Shown here piece by piece: positions 46,801 through 55,077 of a stretch of DNA of 64,000 nucleotides. Each line of letters opens with the position of its first letter. Position 1 is the first letter of the stretch. The position numbers and the translations under genes were made by a program. The stretch is from Caldovatus aquaticus (GTDB lineage Bacteria; Pseudomonadota; Alphaproteobacteria; Acetobacterales; Acetobacteraceae): NCBI RefSeq assembly GCF_019458025.1, contig NZ_JAHZUY010000011.1:1-64000 (forward strand), in the 5' to 3' direction. The notes under the pieces are model-generated. The model ran no database searches. It was not told the origin of the DNA and saw only the letters and a program-made list of their open reading frames with translations.

Positions 46801-48411
46801 GGTGACCTGGCTGAAGCTCTGGCGGAAGAAGTGGTGCAGGCCGCGGTACTGGTTGGAGAGCACGGCGATCGGCGTGTCGTCGCCCATGCTGCCGACCGGC
46901 TCGTTGGCGTCCTCCACCATCGGGTGCAGGATCGTCTCCAGCTCCTCCAGCGTGTAGCCGACGGCGAGCTGGCGGCGGCGCAGCTCCTCGCCCTGGAACA
47001 GCACCGGCTCGCGCGCGTCCTGGCGCACGATCTCGTCGATCCGCGTGGTGCGCTTGACCCACTCGCCGAAGGGCTTGCGCGCGGCGAGCATGTCCTTGAG
47101 CTCGCCGTCGCGGTAGAAGCGCGCGGCGTCGAGGTCGACGCCGATGCACTGGCCGGGGCCGACCCGGCCCTTGGCCACGATCGCGTCCTCCGGCAGCTTC
47201 ACCATGCCGGTCTCGGAGCCGACGATCAGCAGCCCGTCGCGCGTGACGGTGTAGCGCATCGGCCGCAGGCCGTTGCGGTCCATGCCGGCGATCACCCAGC
47301 GCCCGTCGGTGGCGCAGATCGCCGCCGGGCCGTCCCACGGCTCCATCACCGCGTTGCAGTAGAGGAAGAGGTCGCGGTGCGCCTCCGGCATGGTGGCGCT
47401 GTTGCCGATGCTCTCGGGGATCAGCATCGCCTTCGCCATCGGCGCGTCGCGCCCGCCGCGCACCAGCAGCTCGAAGACGTTGTCGAGCGTCGCCGTGTCC
47501 GACCCGCCGGCCTGGATGACCGGCTTGATGTCGTCCATGTAGGGGTCGAGCAGGGGATGGGAGAGCCGGGTCTCGTGGCTCTTCATCCAGTTGATGTTGC
47601 CCGCCAGCGTGTTGATCTCGCCGTTGTGCGCGACCATGCGGAAGGGCTGGGCCAGCCGCCAGGTCGGGAAGGTGTTGGTCGAGTAGCGCTGGTGGTAGAT
47701 CGCGAAGCGGCTGACGAAGCACGGATCGAGCAGGTCCGGGTAGAACTCCGTCAGGTGCTCGGCGAGGAACATCCCCTTGTAGATCACCGAGCGGCAGGAG
47801 AGGGAGCAGAGGTAGAGCTCCGGGATCTGCGCCGCGATCGCCTGCTTTTCGATGCGCCGGCGGATCACGTAGAGGTCGCGCTCGACGATCGCCTCCTCGC
47901 GCCGCTCCGGGTCCCAGATCAGGATCTGCTCGATCTCGGGGCGGGTGGCGTTGGCCTTCTCGCCGATGCAGGCGACGTTGATCGGCACCTGGCGCCAGCC
48001 GTAGATCGCGTAGCCCGCGGAGAGGATCTCGGTCTCGACGATCTGGCGGCAGCGCTCCTGCGCGCCGAGGTCGGTCTTGGGCAGGAACACCATGCCGACC
48101 GCGATGCGCCCCGGCCGCAGCCGGTCGCCGCCGCGCTCCACCGCCTCGGCGAAGAAGTCCTGCGGGATCTCGACGTGGATGCCCGCGCCGTCGCCGGTCT
48201 TGCCGTCGGCGTCCACCGCGCCGCGGTGCCACACGGCCTTCAGCGCATCGATGCCGGCCTGCACCACCTCGCGCCGCGGCCTGCCGTCGAGCGCGGCAAC
48301 CAGGCCGACGCCGCAGGCGTCGTGCCCGGCGAGGTCGAGATGCGCCTGCTCGGCGAGGCGGCGGGCGTTCCGGACGAAGCTCCGGACGAAGGCCGGTCCG
48401 CTCTCCTGCAT
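43873..48411 (-). CDS. gltB: Glutamate synthase (NADPH) large subunit
   Basis: 1512 residues. The glutaminase Ntn domain starts with the N-terminal Cys (C33) in HDACGVGLVA, so a 32-residue propeptide is expected. The FMN-binding synthase domain has GGTGASPQSSIKYAGLPWE and the 3Fe-4S motif CIMVRQCHSNTCPVGVCTQD (Cys x3). The C-terminal GXGXG domain begins at about 1250. It turns glutamine plus 2-oxoglutarate into two glutamates with electrons from GltD. The ribosome-binding site GGGAGGA overlaps the stop of gltD, a coupling signal. Fully open frame; confirmed as gltBD. Confidence 0.97.
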   Translation of the reverse strand: MQESGPAFVRSFVRNARRLAEQAHLDLAGHDACGVGLVAALDGRPRREVVQAGIDALKAVWHRGAVDADGKTGDGAGIHVEIPQDFFAEAVERGGDRLRPGRIAVGMVFLPKTDLGAQERCRQIVETEILSAGYAIYGWRQVPINVACIGEKANATRPEIEQILIWDPERREEAIVERDLYVIRRRIEKQAIAAQIPELYLCSLSCRSVIYKGMFLAEHLTEFYPDLLDPCFVSRFAIYHQRYSTNTFPTWRLAQPFRMVAHNGEINTLAGNINWMKSHETRLSHPLLDPYMDDIKPVIQAGGSDTATLDNVFELLVRGGRDAPMAKAMLIPESIGNSATMPEAHRDLFLYCNAVMEPWDGPAAICATDGRWVIAGMDRNGLRPMRYTVTRDGLLIVGSETGMVKLPEDAIVAKGRVGPGQCIGVDLDAARFYRDGELKDMLAARKPFGEWVKRTTRIDEIVRQDAREPVLFQGEELRRRQLAVGYTLEELETILHPMVEDANEPVGSMGDDTPIAVLSNQYRGLHHFFRQSFSQVTNPPIDSLRETRVMTLRTRLGNLGNILDEDPTQCDMLMLDSPVLSSAEFAAMRAYMGETACVVDCTFPVAEGEQGLRRAIDRIRREAEEGVRSGCAHVILTDENQGPERAAIPMILAVGGVHTHLVRNSLRTFTSLNVRVAEALDVHYFAVLIGAGATTVNAYLAQESIADRHRRGLFGRLTLEECVARYKKAVDKGLLKVMSKMGIGVLSSYRGGMNFEAIGLSRSLVAEFFPGTPSRISGIGLSGIARRVLALHRKAWDSDAVTLPVGGLYKMRRSGETHAFDGALIHTLQRAVETDSYQTFKKYSEAVRRLPPVALRDLLDFRTEGRAPVPIEEVESITEIRKRLVAPGISLGALSPEAHETLSIAMNRIGARSDSGEGGEDPARAKPRPNGDNANSAIKQIASGRFGVTAEYLNNCREIEIKIAQGAKPGEGGQLPGFKVTELIAKLRHSTPGVTLISPPPHHDIYSIEDLAQLIYDLKQINPEATVCVKLVARSGIGTIAAGVAKAKADAILISGHSGGTGASPQSSIKYAGLPWEMGLSEAHQVLLLNRLRHRVRLRTDGGIKTGRDVVIAAMLGAEEFGIGTASLVAMGCIMVRQCHSNTCPVGVCTQDEKLRAKFAGTPEKVINLFSFIAEEVREILSQLGFRRLEEVIGRTDLLKQVSRGSEDLDDLDLNPLLVKADPGPYKPYCTLEGRNEVPETLDAEMIRDAEALFRRGEKMQLQYNIRNTQRAIGTKVSSKIVRQFGMDGLQPGHLTVRLRGSAGQSLGAFGVRGLKLEVFGDANDYVGKGLSGATIVVRPAPSSTLVWNENTIVGNTVLYGATSGELFAAGQAGERFAVRNSGAIAVVEGCGANGCEYMTGGTVVILGPVGDNFGAGFTGGMAFVYDADGTFERRVNPDSLLWRRLGHPHWEGVLRDLIARHVRETGSRFAARLLNEWETERARFWHIVPKEYARYLPVPMEEAVAAAVAAE

Positions 48412-48422
48412 GTATTCCTCCC

Positions 48423-49874
48423 TCACTCCGCCGCGATCGCCATCGGCGCCGCCTCGGCGGCGGCCTTCGCCCTCACCCAGCGGTCGATCTGCTCCGCCGC
48501 GTCGCGCCCGTCGCGGATCGCCCACACCACGAGCGAGGCGCCGCGCACGATGTCGCCCGCGGCGAACACGCCGGGCAGCGAGGTCATCATGGTGCGGTGG
48601 TTGATCTTCAGCGTGCCCCAGCGCGTCACCTCGAGCCCCGGCTCGCCGAACAGCGCCGGCAGGTCCTCGGGGTCGAAGCCGAGCGCCTTGATGACGAGAT
48701 CGGCCGGCTGGACGAAGTGGCTGCCCGGGATCGGCTCCACCTGCTGGCGCCCGGTCGCGTCCGGCAGGCCGAGATGCATGCGCAGGGCGCGCACGCCGCT
48801 CACCCGCCCCTCGCCGAGGAACGCCTCCGGCGCGGCGAGCCAGACGAAGCGCACGCCCTCCTCCTCGGCGTTCGCCACCTCGCGCATCGAGCCCGGCATG
48901 TTGGCGCGGTCGCGGCGGTAGAGGCAGGTGACCGACCGCGCCCCCTGGCGCACCGCGGTGCGCACGCAGTCCATCGCCGTGTCGCCGCCGCCCACCACCA
49001 CCACGTCCTTGTCCCGCGCATCGAGCGCGCCGGAGTCGAACTCCGGCACCGCATCGCCGAGCCCCTTGCGGTTCGAGGCGATGAGGTAGTCGAGCGCCGC
49101 CACGACGCCGGGCAGCCCGGCGCCCGGGCAGGCGATGTCGCGCGCCTTGTAGACGCCGGTGGCGATCAGCACCGCGTCGTGGCGCGCGCGCAGCTCGGCC
49201 AGCGACACGTCGCGCCCGACCGCGCAGTCGAGGTGGAAGACGATGCCGCCCGCCGCGTACTGGGCGTGGCGGCGCAGCACGACGTCCTTCTCCAGCTTGA
49301 AGTTGGGGATGCCGTAGATCATCAGGCCGCCGGCGCGGTCGTAGCGGTCGTAGAGGTGGACCTGATACCCCTTCACGCGCAGCCGCTCGGCCGCCGCCAT
49401 CCCCGCCGGCCCGGCGCCGACGATGCCGACGGAGTGCGGGAGCTCCCGCCGCGGCCGCGGCGGCCTGACCCAGCCGCGCTCCCAGGCGGTGTCGGTGATG
49501 TACTTCTCGACCGCGCCGATGGTGACCGAGGCGAAGCCCTTCTCGATCACGCAATTGCCCTCGCACAGCCGGTCCTGCGGGCAGACGCGGCCGCAGATCT
49601 CGGGGAAGCTGTTGGTCGAGGCGGCGACCTCGTAGGCCTCCTCGAGCCGCCCCTCGGCGGTGAGCTTGAGCCAGTCCGGGATGTTGTTGTGCAGCGGGCA
49701 GTGCACCTGGCAGAAGGGCACGCCGCACTGGCTGCAGCGGCTCGCCTGCTCGGCCGCGGCCTCGGGGTCGAAGGGGCGATAGACCTCGGCCCAGTCGTGG
49801 CGGCGCGCCGCCGCGTCCCGCTTCTCCGGCGGGCGCTGGGGCAGGCGCACGAACTGCAGCATCCTCTCGGCCAT
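48423..49874 (-). CDS. gltD: Glutamate synthase (NADPH) small subunit
   Basis: 483 residues: N-terminal Fe-S domain with SRCSQCGVPFCQVHCPL, then ICGRVCPQDRLCEGNC, FAD-binding GIVGAGPAGMAAAERL (about 149-164), and the NADPH-binding VVVVGGGDTAMD (about 286). GVFAAGDIVRGASLVVWA closes the FAD part. ATG 49874 gives the family's MAERMLQFVRL start; the longer frame is Arg/Gly-rich. It feeds electrons to GltB. The promoter lies in the upstream 213 bases that hold two dyads. Confidence 0.97.
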   Translation of the reverse strand: MAERMLQFVRLPQRPPEKRDAAARRHDWAEVYRPFDPEAAAEQASRCSQCGVPFCQVHCPLHNNIPDWLKLTAEGRLEEAYEVAASTNSFPEICGRVCPQDRLCEGNCVIEKGFASVTIGAVEKYITDTAWERGWVRPPRPRRELPHSVGIVGAGPAGMAAAERLRVKGYQVHLYDRYDRAGGLMIYGIPNFKLEKDVVLRRHAQYAAGGIVFHLDCAVGRDVSLAELRARHDAVLIATGVYKARDIACPGAGLPGVVAALDYLIASNRKGLGDAVPEFDSGALDARDKDVVVVGGGDTAMDCVRTAVRQGARSVTCLYRRDRANMPGSMREVANAEEEGVRFVWLAAPEAFLGEGRVSGVRALRMHLGLPDATGRQQVEPIPGSHFVQPADLVIKALGFDPEDLPALFGEPGLEVTRWGTLKINHRTMMTSLPGVFAAGDIVRGASLVVWAIRDGRDAAEQIDRWVRAKAAAEAAPMAIAAE

Positions 49875-49939
49875 GACAGGCGGTCCCTCGCGCATCCGGC
49901 GGGTCGCAGAGGGCCGCAGCCCCCCAGGCGCCCACCCGT

Positions 49940-50014
49940 GTTGCCGCGCAACATAACGGAGCCGCCGCCGGAAAGGCGAGTCCCTTTTCCTCAATTGGGA
50001 CAGATTTTCTGTCC
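49940..50014. promoter_or_regulatory. Two dyads upstream of gltD
   Basis: GGACAGA-TTT-TCTGTCC at 49998-50014 is a perfect 7+3+7 inverted repeat in the most AT-rich part of the region; GTTGC-CGC-GCAAC at 49940-49952 is a second one. Both lie 65-140 bases upstream of the gltD start, a position suited to a regulator of nitrogen assimilation, though no known binding consensus could be matched with certainty. Confidence 0.55.
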
Positions 50015-50087
50015 TGACTGGGCGAGGAACGGCCGCCGCCGCCCAGGCCCAGGGGGCACCACCCCCGGAGAAAGGTCCGGATCGGAC

Positions 50088-51065
50088 CTACAACACGGCG
50101 GCCAGGTCGGCGCGCCGGCTGCCGCCAGGCCGGAACCGCGCCAGATAGTCCGGCACCACCGCCTCCACCGCCTTCGGCGCCGCGGTTCCGAGTTCCCGCA
50201 GCCCCGGCATGCCCTCGCTCACCACATTGTCCCGCCCGAGCAGCAGAAGCTGGTCCCGGGTCAGCGGCGGGTTCGGCAGCCACTCCCCGAACCGCGCCAT
50301 CAGCCGCGCCAGGGCGTCCGGCACCTCGACGAGCGGGCGGCGGCGGCGCGTCGCCTCCAGCACGAAGCGCAGCATCTCGCGCATGGTCATCACCCGTGGC
50401 CCGCCCAGCTCGAAGGTCCGGCCGGCCGCGTCCTCGCGTTCCGCCGCCGCCGCCACCGCGTCCGCGACGTCGCCGACATACACCGGCTGGAAGCGCGTCC
50501 CGCCCCGGATCACGGGCATCACCGGCAGCCATTGCGCCAGCGCGGCGAAGCGGTTGAACAGCCGGTCCTCCGGCCCGAACACCAGCGAGGGGCGCAGCAG
50601 CGTCGCCCCGGGGAACGCGGCGCGCACCGCCGCCTCCCCCTCGCCCTTGGTCCGGGCGTAGAGGCTCTCGCTCCGCGGGTCCGCGCCGATGGCGGAGATA
50701 TGCACCAGCCGCGCCACCCCGGCGGCGGCGGCGAGCCGCGCCACGCGGCCCGCGGCCTCGACATGGAGGCGGGCGAAGTCGCCGGGGCGCCGCTCGAACA
50801 GGATGCCGACCAGGTTCACCACCAGGTCGGCCTCGGCCACGGCGCGCGCCACCGCCCCCTCGTCGCGGATGTCCGCGGCCAGCGGCACGATCTGCCCGAC
50901 CCGCCCCTGGGTGCAGAGGAAGCGCGCCCCCGCCGGATCGCGCGTCCCCACCCGCACCACGTAGTCCCGCCGGGCGAGCCGCTGGACGACATACCGCCCG
51001 ATGAACCCCGCCCCCCCGAACACGGTCGCGACCTTGCGCTCCCCGGGTCCCCGCATCGCGTCCAT
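50088..51065 (-). CDS. NDUFA9-like NAD(P)-binding protein
   Basis: 325-residue atypical SDR of the complex I NDUFA9 type: ATVFGGAGFIGRYVVQRLARRDY (nucleotide motif), AADLVVNLVGILFERR, VAGVARLVHISAIGADPRSESLYARTKGEGE and LLRPSLVFGPEDRLFNRFA. In alphaproteobacteria such proteins are found beside or away from nuo genes and probably bind NADPH without classic dehydrogenase activity. No other complex I gene is close. MDAMR at 51065 is the longest supported start. Confidence 0.88.
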   Translation of the reverse strand: MDAMRGPGERKVATVFGGAGFIGRYVVQRLARRDYVVRVGTRDPAGARFLCTQGRVGQIVPLAADIRDEGAVARAVAEADLVVNLVGILFERRPGDFARLHVEAAGRVARLAAAAGVARLVHISAIGADPRSESLYARTKGEGEAAVRAAFPGATLLRPSLVFGPEDRLFNRFAALAQWLPVMPVIRGGTRFQPVYVGDVADAVAAAAEREDAAGRTFELGGPRVMTMREMLRFVLEATRRRRPLVEVPDALARLMARFGEWLPNPPLTRDQLLLLGRDNVVSEGMPGLRELGTAAPKAVEAVVPDYLARFRPGGSRRADLAAVL

Positions 51066-51149
51066 CCCTTGGCAGAAACGGCGCGGACCATATGGGCGGG
51101 GGCGCCTCCCGCCAAGCGCCGGGCGTCCGGCCGGCCGCCCGCGCCCGCC

Positions 51150-53489
51150 TCAGCCGCCCCGCGCCGCGCGGATCGCGCGCCAGACCCGCTCCGGCGTCGC
51201 CGGCATGTCGAGCCGGGTCACGCCGAGCGGCGCCAGGGCGTCGAGGACCGCGGCCATCACCGTCGGCGGCGCCGCGATCGCCCCCGCCTGGCCGCAGCCC
51301 TTCACGCCGAGCGGGTTCGCCGCCGTCGGCGCGCCCTCGTCGAGCACGACCTCGAAGGGCGGCAGGTCGGCCGCCCGCGGCAGGGCATAGTCCAGCGGCG
51401 AGCCGGTCAGGAGCTGCCCGCTCTCCGCCTCGTAGGCGATCGCCTCGCAGAGCGCCTGGCCGATCCCCTGGGCGAGCCCGCCTTGCACCTGGCCGCGCAC
51501 CAGCAGCGGGTTGACCAGCCGCCCGTAGTCGTCCACGGCGAGGTAGCGCAGCAGCGTCACCACCCCGGTTTCCGGGTCCACCTCCACCTCCGCCGCATGG
51601 CAGCCGTTGGGGAAGGTGACGCGGTCGGAGCGATGCATCGCCTCGGCCGCGAGCCCCGGCGCGAGGCCGTCGGGCAGGCCGGCCGGGTCGGCCGCGGCGC
51701 GCGCCAGCGCGCGCAGCGCCACCTCGCGCCCGCTGCCGGGCACGACGAAGCGGCCGGCGGCGAAGGCGAGCTCCGCCGGATCGGCCTGCAGCAGGTGCGC
51801 GGCCAGCACGCGCGCCTTGGCGAGCACCGCCCCGATCGCCTCGACGAGCGCGGCGCCGCCGAGGTGCAGGGAGCGCGCGCCGCCATGCCCGTTGCCGTAG
51901 CGCACCGCGTCGGTGTCCGCCTGCACCAGCCGGAAGGCCTCGACCGGCAGGCCGAGCCGGTCGGCCGCCACCTGCGCGAAGCTCGTCTCGTGCCCCTGGC
52001 CGTTCGACTGGGTGCCGACGGCGAGCTCGACGCCGCCATCGGGGGCGAAGCGCACCGCCGCCCACTCGTTCGGCGCGCCGCGCGCGGTCTCGAGGAAGCA
52101 GGCGAGGCCGAGGCCGCGCAGCCGGCCGCGCCGGGCCGAATCCGCGCGGCGCGCGGCGAAGCCGGCGCGGTCGGCGCGCCGCTCCGCCGCCTCCAGGTTC
52201 GCCGCGAACCGCCCGCCGTCCACCGTCGTGCCGAGCGCGGTGCGGTGCGGGAAGCCGCCGGCGCCCGCCGCGGCGCCGATCATGTTGCGCCGGCGCAGCG
52301 CGAGCGGGTCCATGCCGAGGCGGCGCGCCGCCTCCTCGACCGCGCGCTCGATCGCGTAGTTGATCTCCGGCTTGCCGGCGCCGCGATAGGCCTCGATCGG
52401 CGCGGTGTTGGTGAAGGCGCCGCGCGCGCGCAGGACGCCGGTCGGGATGGCATAGACGCCGCCGAACGCTGCCGCGGCCGCGTTGGTCGTGCTGCCCGGC
52501 CCGCCGGCGGAGAGATAGGCGCCCATGCCGGCGGTGAAGGCGACCTCGAGCGCGAGGAAGCGCCCCTCCGCGTCCAGCGCGAGGCGCACCGCCGCATGGG
52601 CGTCGCGGGCGTGCACCGCGGCCGCGAACTCCTCGCTCGGCTCGGCGAGCCAGCGCACCGGCCGGCCGAGGCGGCGCGCCGCCCAGAGCGCCAGCACGTA
52701 TTCCGGGAACAGCGGGTTCTTCAGCCCGAACCCGCCGCCGACATCCGGCGCGACGAGGTGGAACCGCTCCTCCGGCAGGCCGAACACCGCGGCGAGCTGG
52801 GCGCGGATGGCGTGCAGGCCCTGGCCGGACAGCAGCAGGCGGAAGCGGCCGCTCGCCGCATCGAAGCAGGCCAGCGCGCCGCGCGGCTCGAGCGGGGCGG
52901 CGTGCACGCGCTGGTTCGCCACCTCCAGTGCGACGACGTGGGCGGCGGCGGCGATCGCCGCCTCGGTCGCGGCGCGGTCGCCCTTCTCGAAGGCGAAGGC
53001 GAGGTTGCCCGGCGCCTCCTCGTGCAGCGGCGGCGCGCCGGGGGCGAGCGCGGCGCGGGCGTCCACCACGGCGGGCAGCGGCTCGTAGGCGACCGCGACC
53101 CGCTCGGCGGCGTCGCGCGCGGCGGCGGGGCTGTCGGCCAGCACGACCGCGACCGGCTCGCCGACATGGCGCACGCGGTCGCGCGCCAGGGCGTGGCGCG
53201 GCGGCACGACCAGCCGCGCCGCCTCCGGCAGCGCGACCGCGCAGGGCAGCGGCGCGAGGCCGTCCGCCGCGAGGTCGGCGCCGGTGAGCACGGCGGCCAC
53301 GCCGGGCGCGGCGCGCGCCGCCCCGGCGGCGATGTCGCGGATGCGCGCATGGGCATGGGGCGAGCGCACCAGATGCGCATGCAGGCAGCCCGGCGGGACC
53401 TCCGCATCGGCGAGGAAGCGCGCGCGCCCGGCGAGGAAGCGCGCATCCTCGCGCCGGCGCGGGGAGCGCTGCGGGGGCGGCTGAGCCAC
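51150..53489 (-). CDS. Xanthine dehydrogenase-family molybdopterin subunit (stand-alone)
   Basis: 779-residue molybdenum hydroxylase large subunit (CoxL/XdhB type). N-terminal ald-Xan-dh domain: REDARFLAGRARFL, VGEPVAVVLADS, PLHEEAPGNLAF. Molybdopterin-binding half: FGLKNPLFPEYVLALWAARRLGRPVRW, EAYRGAGKPEINYAIERA, GTQSNGQGHETSFAQVAADRLG and the final KGCGQAGAIAAPPTVM. In XDH-family enzymes the last motif is G-x-GE-x-G with the catalytic base Glu; here Gln is found. The GTG 53489 start follows a good GGAGGAGG. No small (2Fe-2S) or medium (FAD) subunit gene is adjacent. Confidence 0.85.
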   Translation of the reverse strand: MAQPPPQRSPRRREDARFLAGRARFLADAEVPPGCLHAHLVRSPHAHARIRDIAAGAARAAPGVAAVLTGADLAADGLAPLPCAVALPEAARLVVPPRHALARDRVRHVGEPVAVVLADSPAAARDAAERVAVAYEPLPAVVDARAALAPGAPPLHEEAPGNLAFAFEKGDRAATEAAIAAAAHVVALEVANQRVHAAPLEPRGALACFDAASGRFRLLLSGQGLHAIRAQLAAVFGLPEERFHLVAPDVGGGFGLKNPLFPEYVLALWAARRLGRPVRWLAEPSEEFAAAVHARDAHAAVRLALDAEGRFLALEVAFTAGMGAYLSAGGPGSTTNAAAAAFGGVYAIPTGVLRARGAFTNTAPIEAYRGAGKPEINYAIERAVEEAARRLGMDPLALRRRNMIGAAAGAGGFPHRTALGTTVDGGRFAANLEAAERRADRAGFAARRADSARRGRLRGLGLACFLETARGAPNEWAAVRFAPDGGVELAVGTQSNGQGHETSFAQVAADRLGLPVEAFRLVQADTDAVRYGNGHGGARSLHLGGAALVEAIGAVLAKARVLAAHLLQADPAELAFAAGRFVVPGSGREVALRALARAAADPAGLPDGLAPGLAAEAMHRSDRVTFPNGCHAAEVEVDPETGVVTLLRYLAVDDYGRLVNPLLVRGQVQGGLAQGIGQALCEAIAYEAESGQLLTGSPLDYALPRAADLPPFEVVLDEGAPTAANPLGVKGCGQAGAIAAPPTVMAAVLDALAPLGVTRLDMPATPERVWRAIRAARGG

Positions 53490-53802
53490 GGCGGAACCTC
53501 CTCCGGCCTGTCCGGGCGCGGGCAGCGGCGCCGGCGCGCCGCGGCTTAGCGCCCTCCCGGCCCGCGCGCGAGGCCCGCCGCGACCGCGCGCCAGCCGATG
53601 GCGATCGCCATCGCGATCCGCGCCCCGGCCGCAAGCGCCCGCGCGCGGAGACAGGGCGGCGCCGGCGCCCCGCACGACCGCCCCTTCGCGGCGGGCCGGG
53701 CATGAGGCGCCTTGCCGCCACGCCGTGGCTGGTCAAGGATCGTCCCGAAGCCGGCGCGGGCGCGGCGCGCCGCGACGCCCGATCCACTCCGGGAGGAAAC
53801 CC
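53490..53802. other. 313-bp gap between molybdenum hydroxylase and CMD genes
   Basis: Divergent spacer holding promoters for both sides. It contains the perfect 16-base palindrome GATGGCGATCGCCATC at 53598-53613. A minus-strand frame across it is Arg/Gly-rich and is not supported as a gene. No RNA gene seen. Confidence 0.4.
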
Positions 53803-54132
53803 ATGGCAGCCCCACCCTCGGCACGGCGCGACCGCCTGCGGCCCGTCTTCCCCAAGCTCGTGCAGATGACCCACGACTACGTCTACGGCGACGTGTGGGA
53901 GCGCAAGGAGCTGTCGAAGCGCGACCGCAGCATGGTCACCGTCGCGGCGCTGGTCGCGCTCGGCTGGCAGGAGCAGCTCGCCACCCACATCGGCCGCGCG
54001 CTCGACAACGGCGTGACGCGCGAGGAGGTCGCCGAGATCATCACCCATCTCGCGCTCTACTCGGGCTGGCCCTCGGCGATGACCGCGGCGCACGTCGCCT
54101 GCGACGTGTTCGAGGCGCGCGACAGGAAGTAG
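53803..54132 (+). CDS. Carboxymuconolactone decarboxylase family protein
   Basis: 109-residue CMD-fold protein with GGGAGGA six bases before ATG 53803. KLVQMTHDYVYGDVWERKELSKRDRSMVTVAALVALG and HIGRALDNGVTREEVAEIITHLALYSGWPSAM define the family; the CxxC of AhpD-type peroxidases is not present (no reactive Cys pair), so it is closer to gamma-carboxymuconolactone decarboxylase-like proteins. First gene of a run with HIBADH- and MBL-type genes, 12 bases before the next. Confidence 0.88.
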   Translation: MAAPPSARRDRLRPVFPKLVQMTHDYVYGDVWERKELSKRDRSMVTVAALVALGWQEQLATHIGRALDNGVTREEVAEIITHLALYSGWPSAMTAAHVACDVFEARDRK

Positions 54133-54144
54133 GGGACGTCCGTC

Positions 54145-55077
54145 ATGAGGATCGGCTTCATCGGCCTCGGCACCATGGGCGGCCACATGGCCGCCAACCT
54201 GCAGAAGGCCGGCCATACGCTGGTGGTGCACGACGTGAACCGCGCGGCCGCCGAGCGGCACCTCGCCGCCGGCGCCGAATGGGCCGACACGCCGCGCGCC
54301 GTGGCGGAGCGCGCGGACGTGGTGTTCACCTCGCTCCCCGGCCCGCCCGAGGTCGAGGCGGTGGTGTTCGGCAGGGACGGGCTGCTCGAGGGCGTGCGCG
54401 AGGGCCTCGCCTATTTCGACCTCTCGACCAACAGCCAGGCGCTGATGCGCCGCGTGCACGAGGCGTTCAAGGCCAAGGGCGCCGACGCCTGCGACGCGCC
54501 GGTGAGCGGCGGGCCGGAAGGCGCGCGCGCCGGCCGGCTCGCCATCTGGGTCGGCGGCGAGGAGGCGGTCTATCGCCGCCACAAGCCGGTGCTGGACGCG
54601 ATCGGCGACCAGGCGCGCTACATCGGGCCGATCGGCAGCGCCACCGTGGCGAAGCTCGTGCACAACATGGCCGGCTACGCCATCAACCAGGTGATGGCGG
54701 AGGTGTTCTCGATGGGCGTGAAGGCCGGGATGGACCCGCTCGCGCTGTGGGAGGCGATCCGCCAGGGCGCGCTCGGCCGCCGCCGCACCTTCGACCGCAT
54801 CGCCGACCAGTACCTGGTCGGCCGCTACGAGCCGCCGGCCTTCGCGCTGAGGCTCGCGCACAAGGACGTCTCGCTCGCCGTGCAGCTCGGACGCGAGCTC
54901 GGCGTGCCGATGCGGCTGTGCAACCTGACCCACGCCGAGATGACGGAGGCGCTGAACCGCGGCTGGGGCGCGCTCGACTCGCGCGTCTTCATGCGGTTGC
55001 AGAACGAGCGCGCGGGGGTCGAGATCGCGGCCGACCCGGAGCGCGTGCAGGCGGTGCTGAAGGCCGACGGCCGATGA
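54145..55077 (+). CDS. 3-hydroxyisobutyrate dehydrogenase-family oxidoreductase
   Basis: 310-residue NAD(P)-dependent beta-hydroxyacid dehydrogenase: GFIGLGTMGGHMAANL (Rossmann), CDAPVSGGPEGARAGRLAIWVGG (substrate loop), catalytic Lys in ATVAKLVHNMAGYAINQ and RLAHKDVSLAVQLGRELGVP. The family includes HIBADH, tartronate semialdehyde reductase and others; the substrate is not identified. Its TGA overlaps the ATG of the lactonase-like gene (ATGA), indicating coupled expression with CMD and MBL genes. Confidence 0.9.
   Translation: MRIGFIGLGTMGGHMAANLQKAGHTLVVHDVNRAAAERHLAAGAEWADTPRAVAERADVVFTSLPGPPEVEAVVFGRDGLLEGVREGLAYFDLSTNSQALMRRVHEAFKAKGADACDAPVSGGPEGARAGRLAIWVGGEEAVYRRHKPVLDAIGDQARYIGPIGSATVAKLVHNMAGYAINQVMAEVFSMGVKAGMDPLALWEAIRQGALGRRRTFDRIADQYLVGRYEPPAFALRLAHKDVSLAVQLGRELGVPMRLCNLTHAEMTEALNRGWGALDSRVFMRLQNERAGVEIAADPERVQAVLKADGR

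Noticed and set aside
43816-48921. Plus-strand frame of 1701 codons opposite gltB
   Set aside because: Antisense of gltB and gltD; residue content follows GC bias.
48597-53549. Plus-strand frame of 1650 codons
   Set aside because: Shadow of gltD, NDUFA9-like and molybdenum hydroxylase genes.
43873-54933. Apparent 3686-residue minus-strand protein ending with GltB
   Set aside because: The frame runs through from gltB into other frames of unrelated genes; the true GltB starts at 48411 after a good ribosome-binding site.
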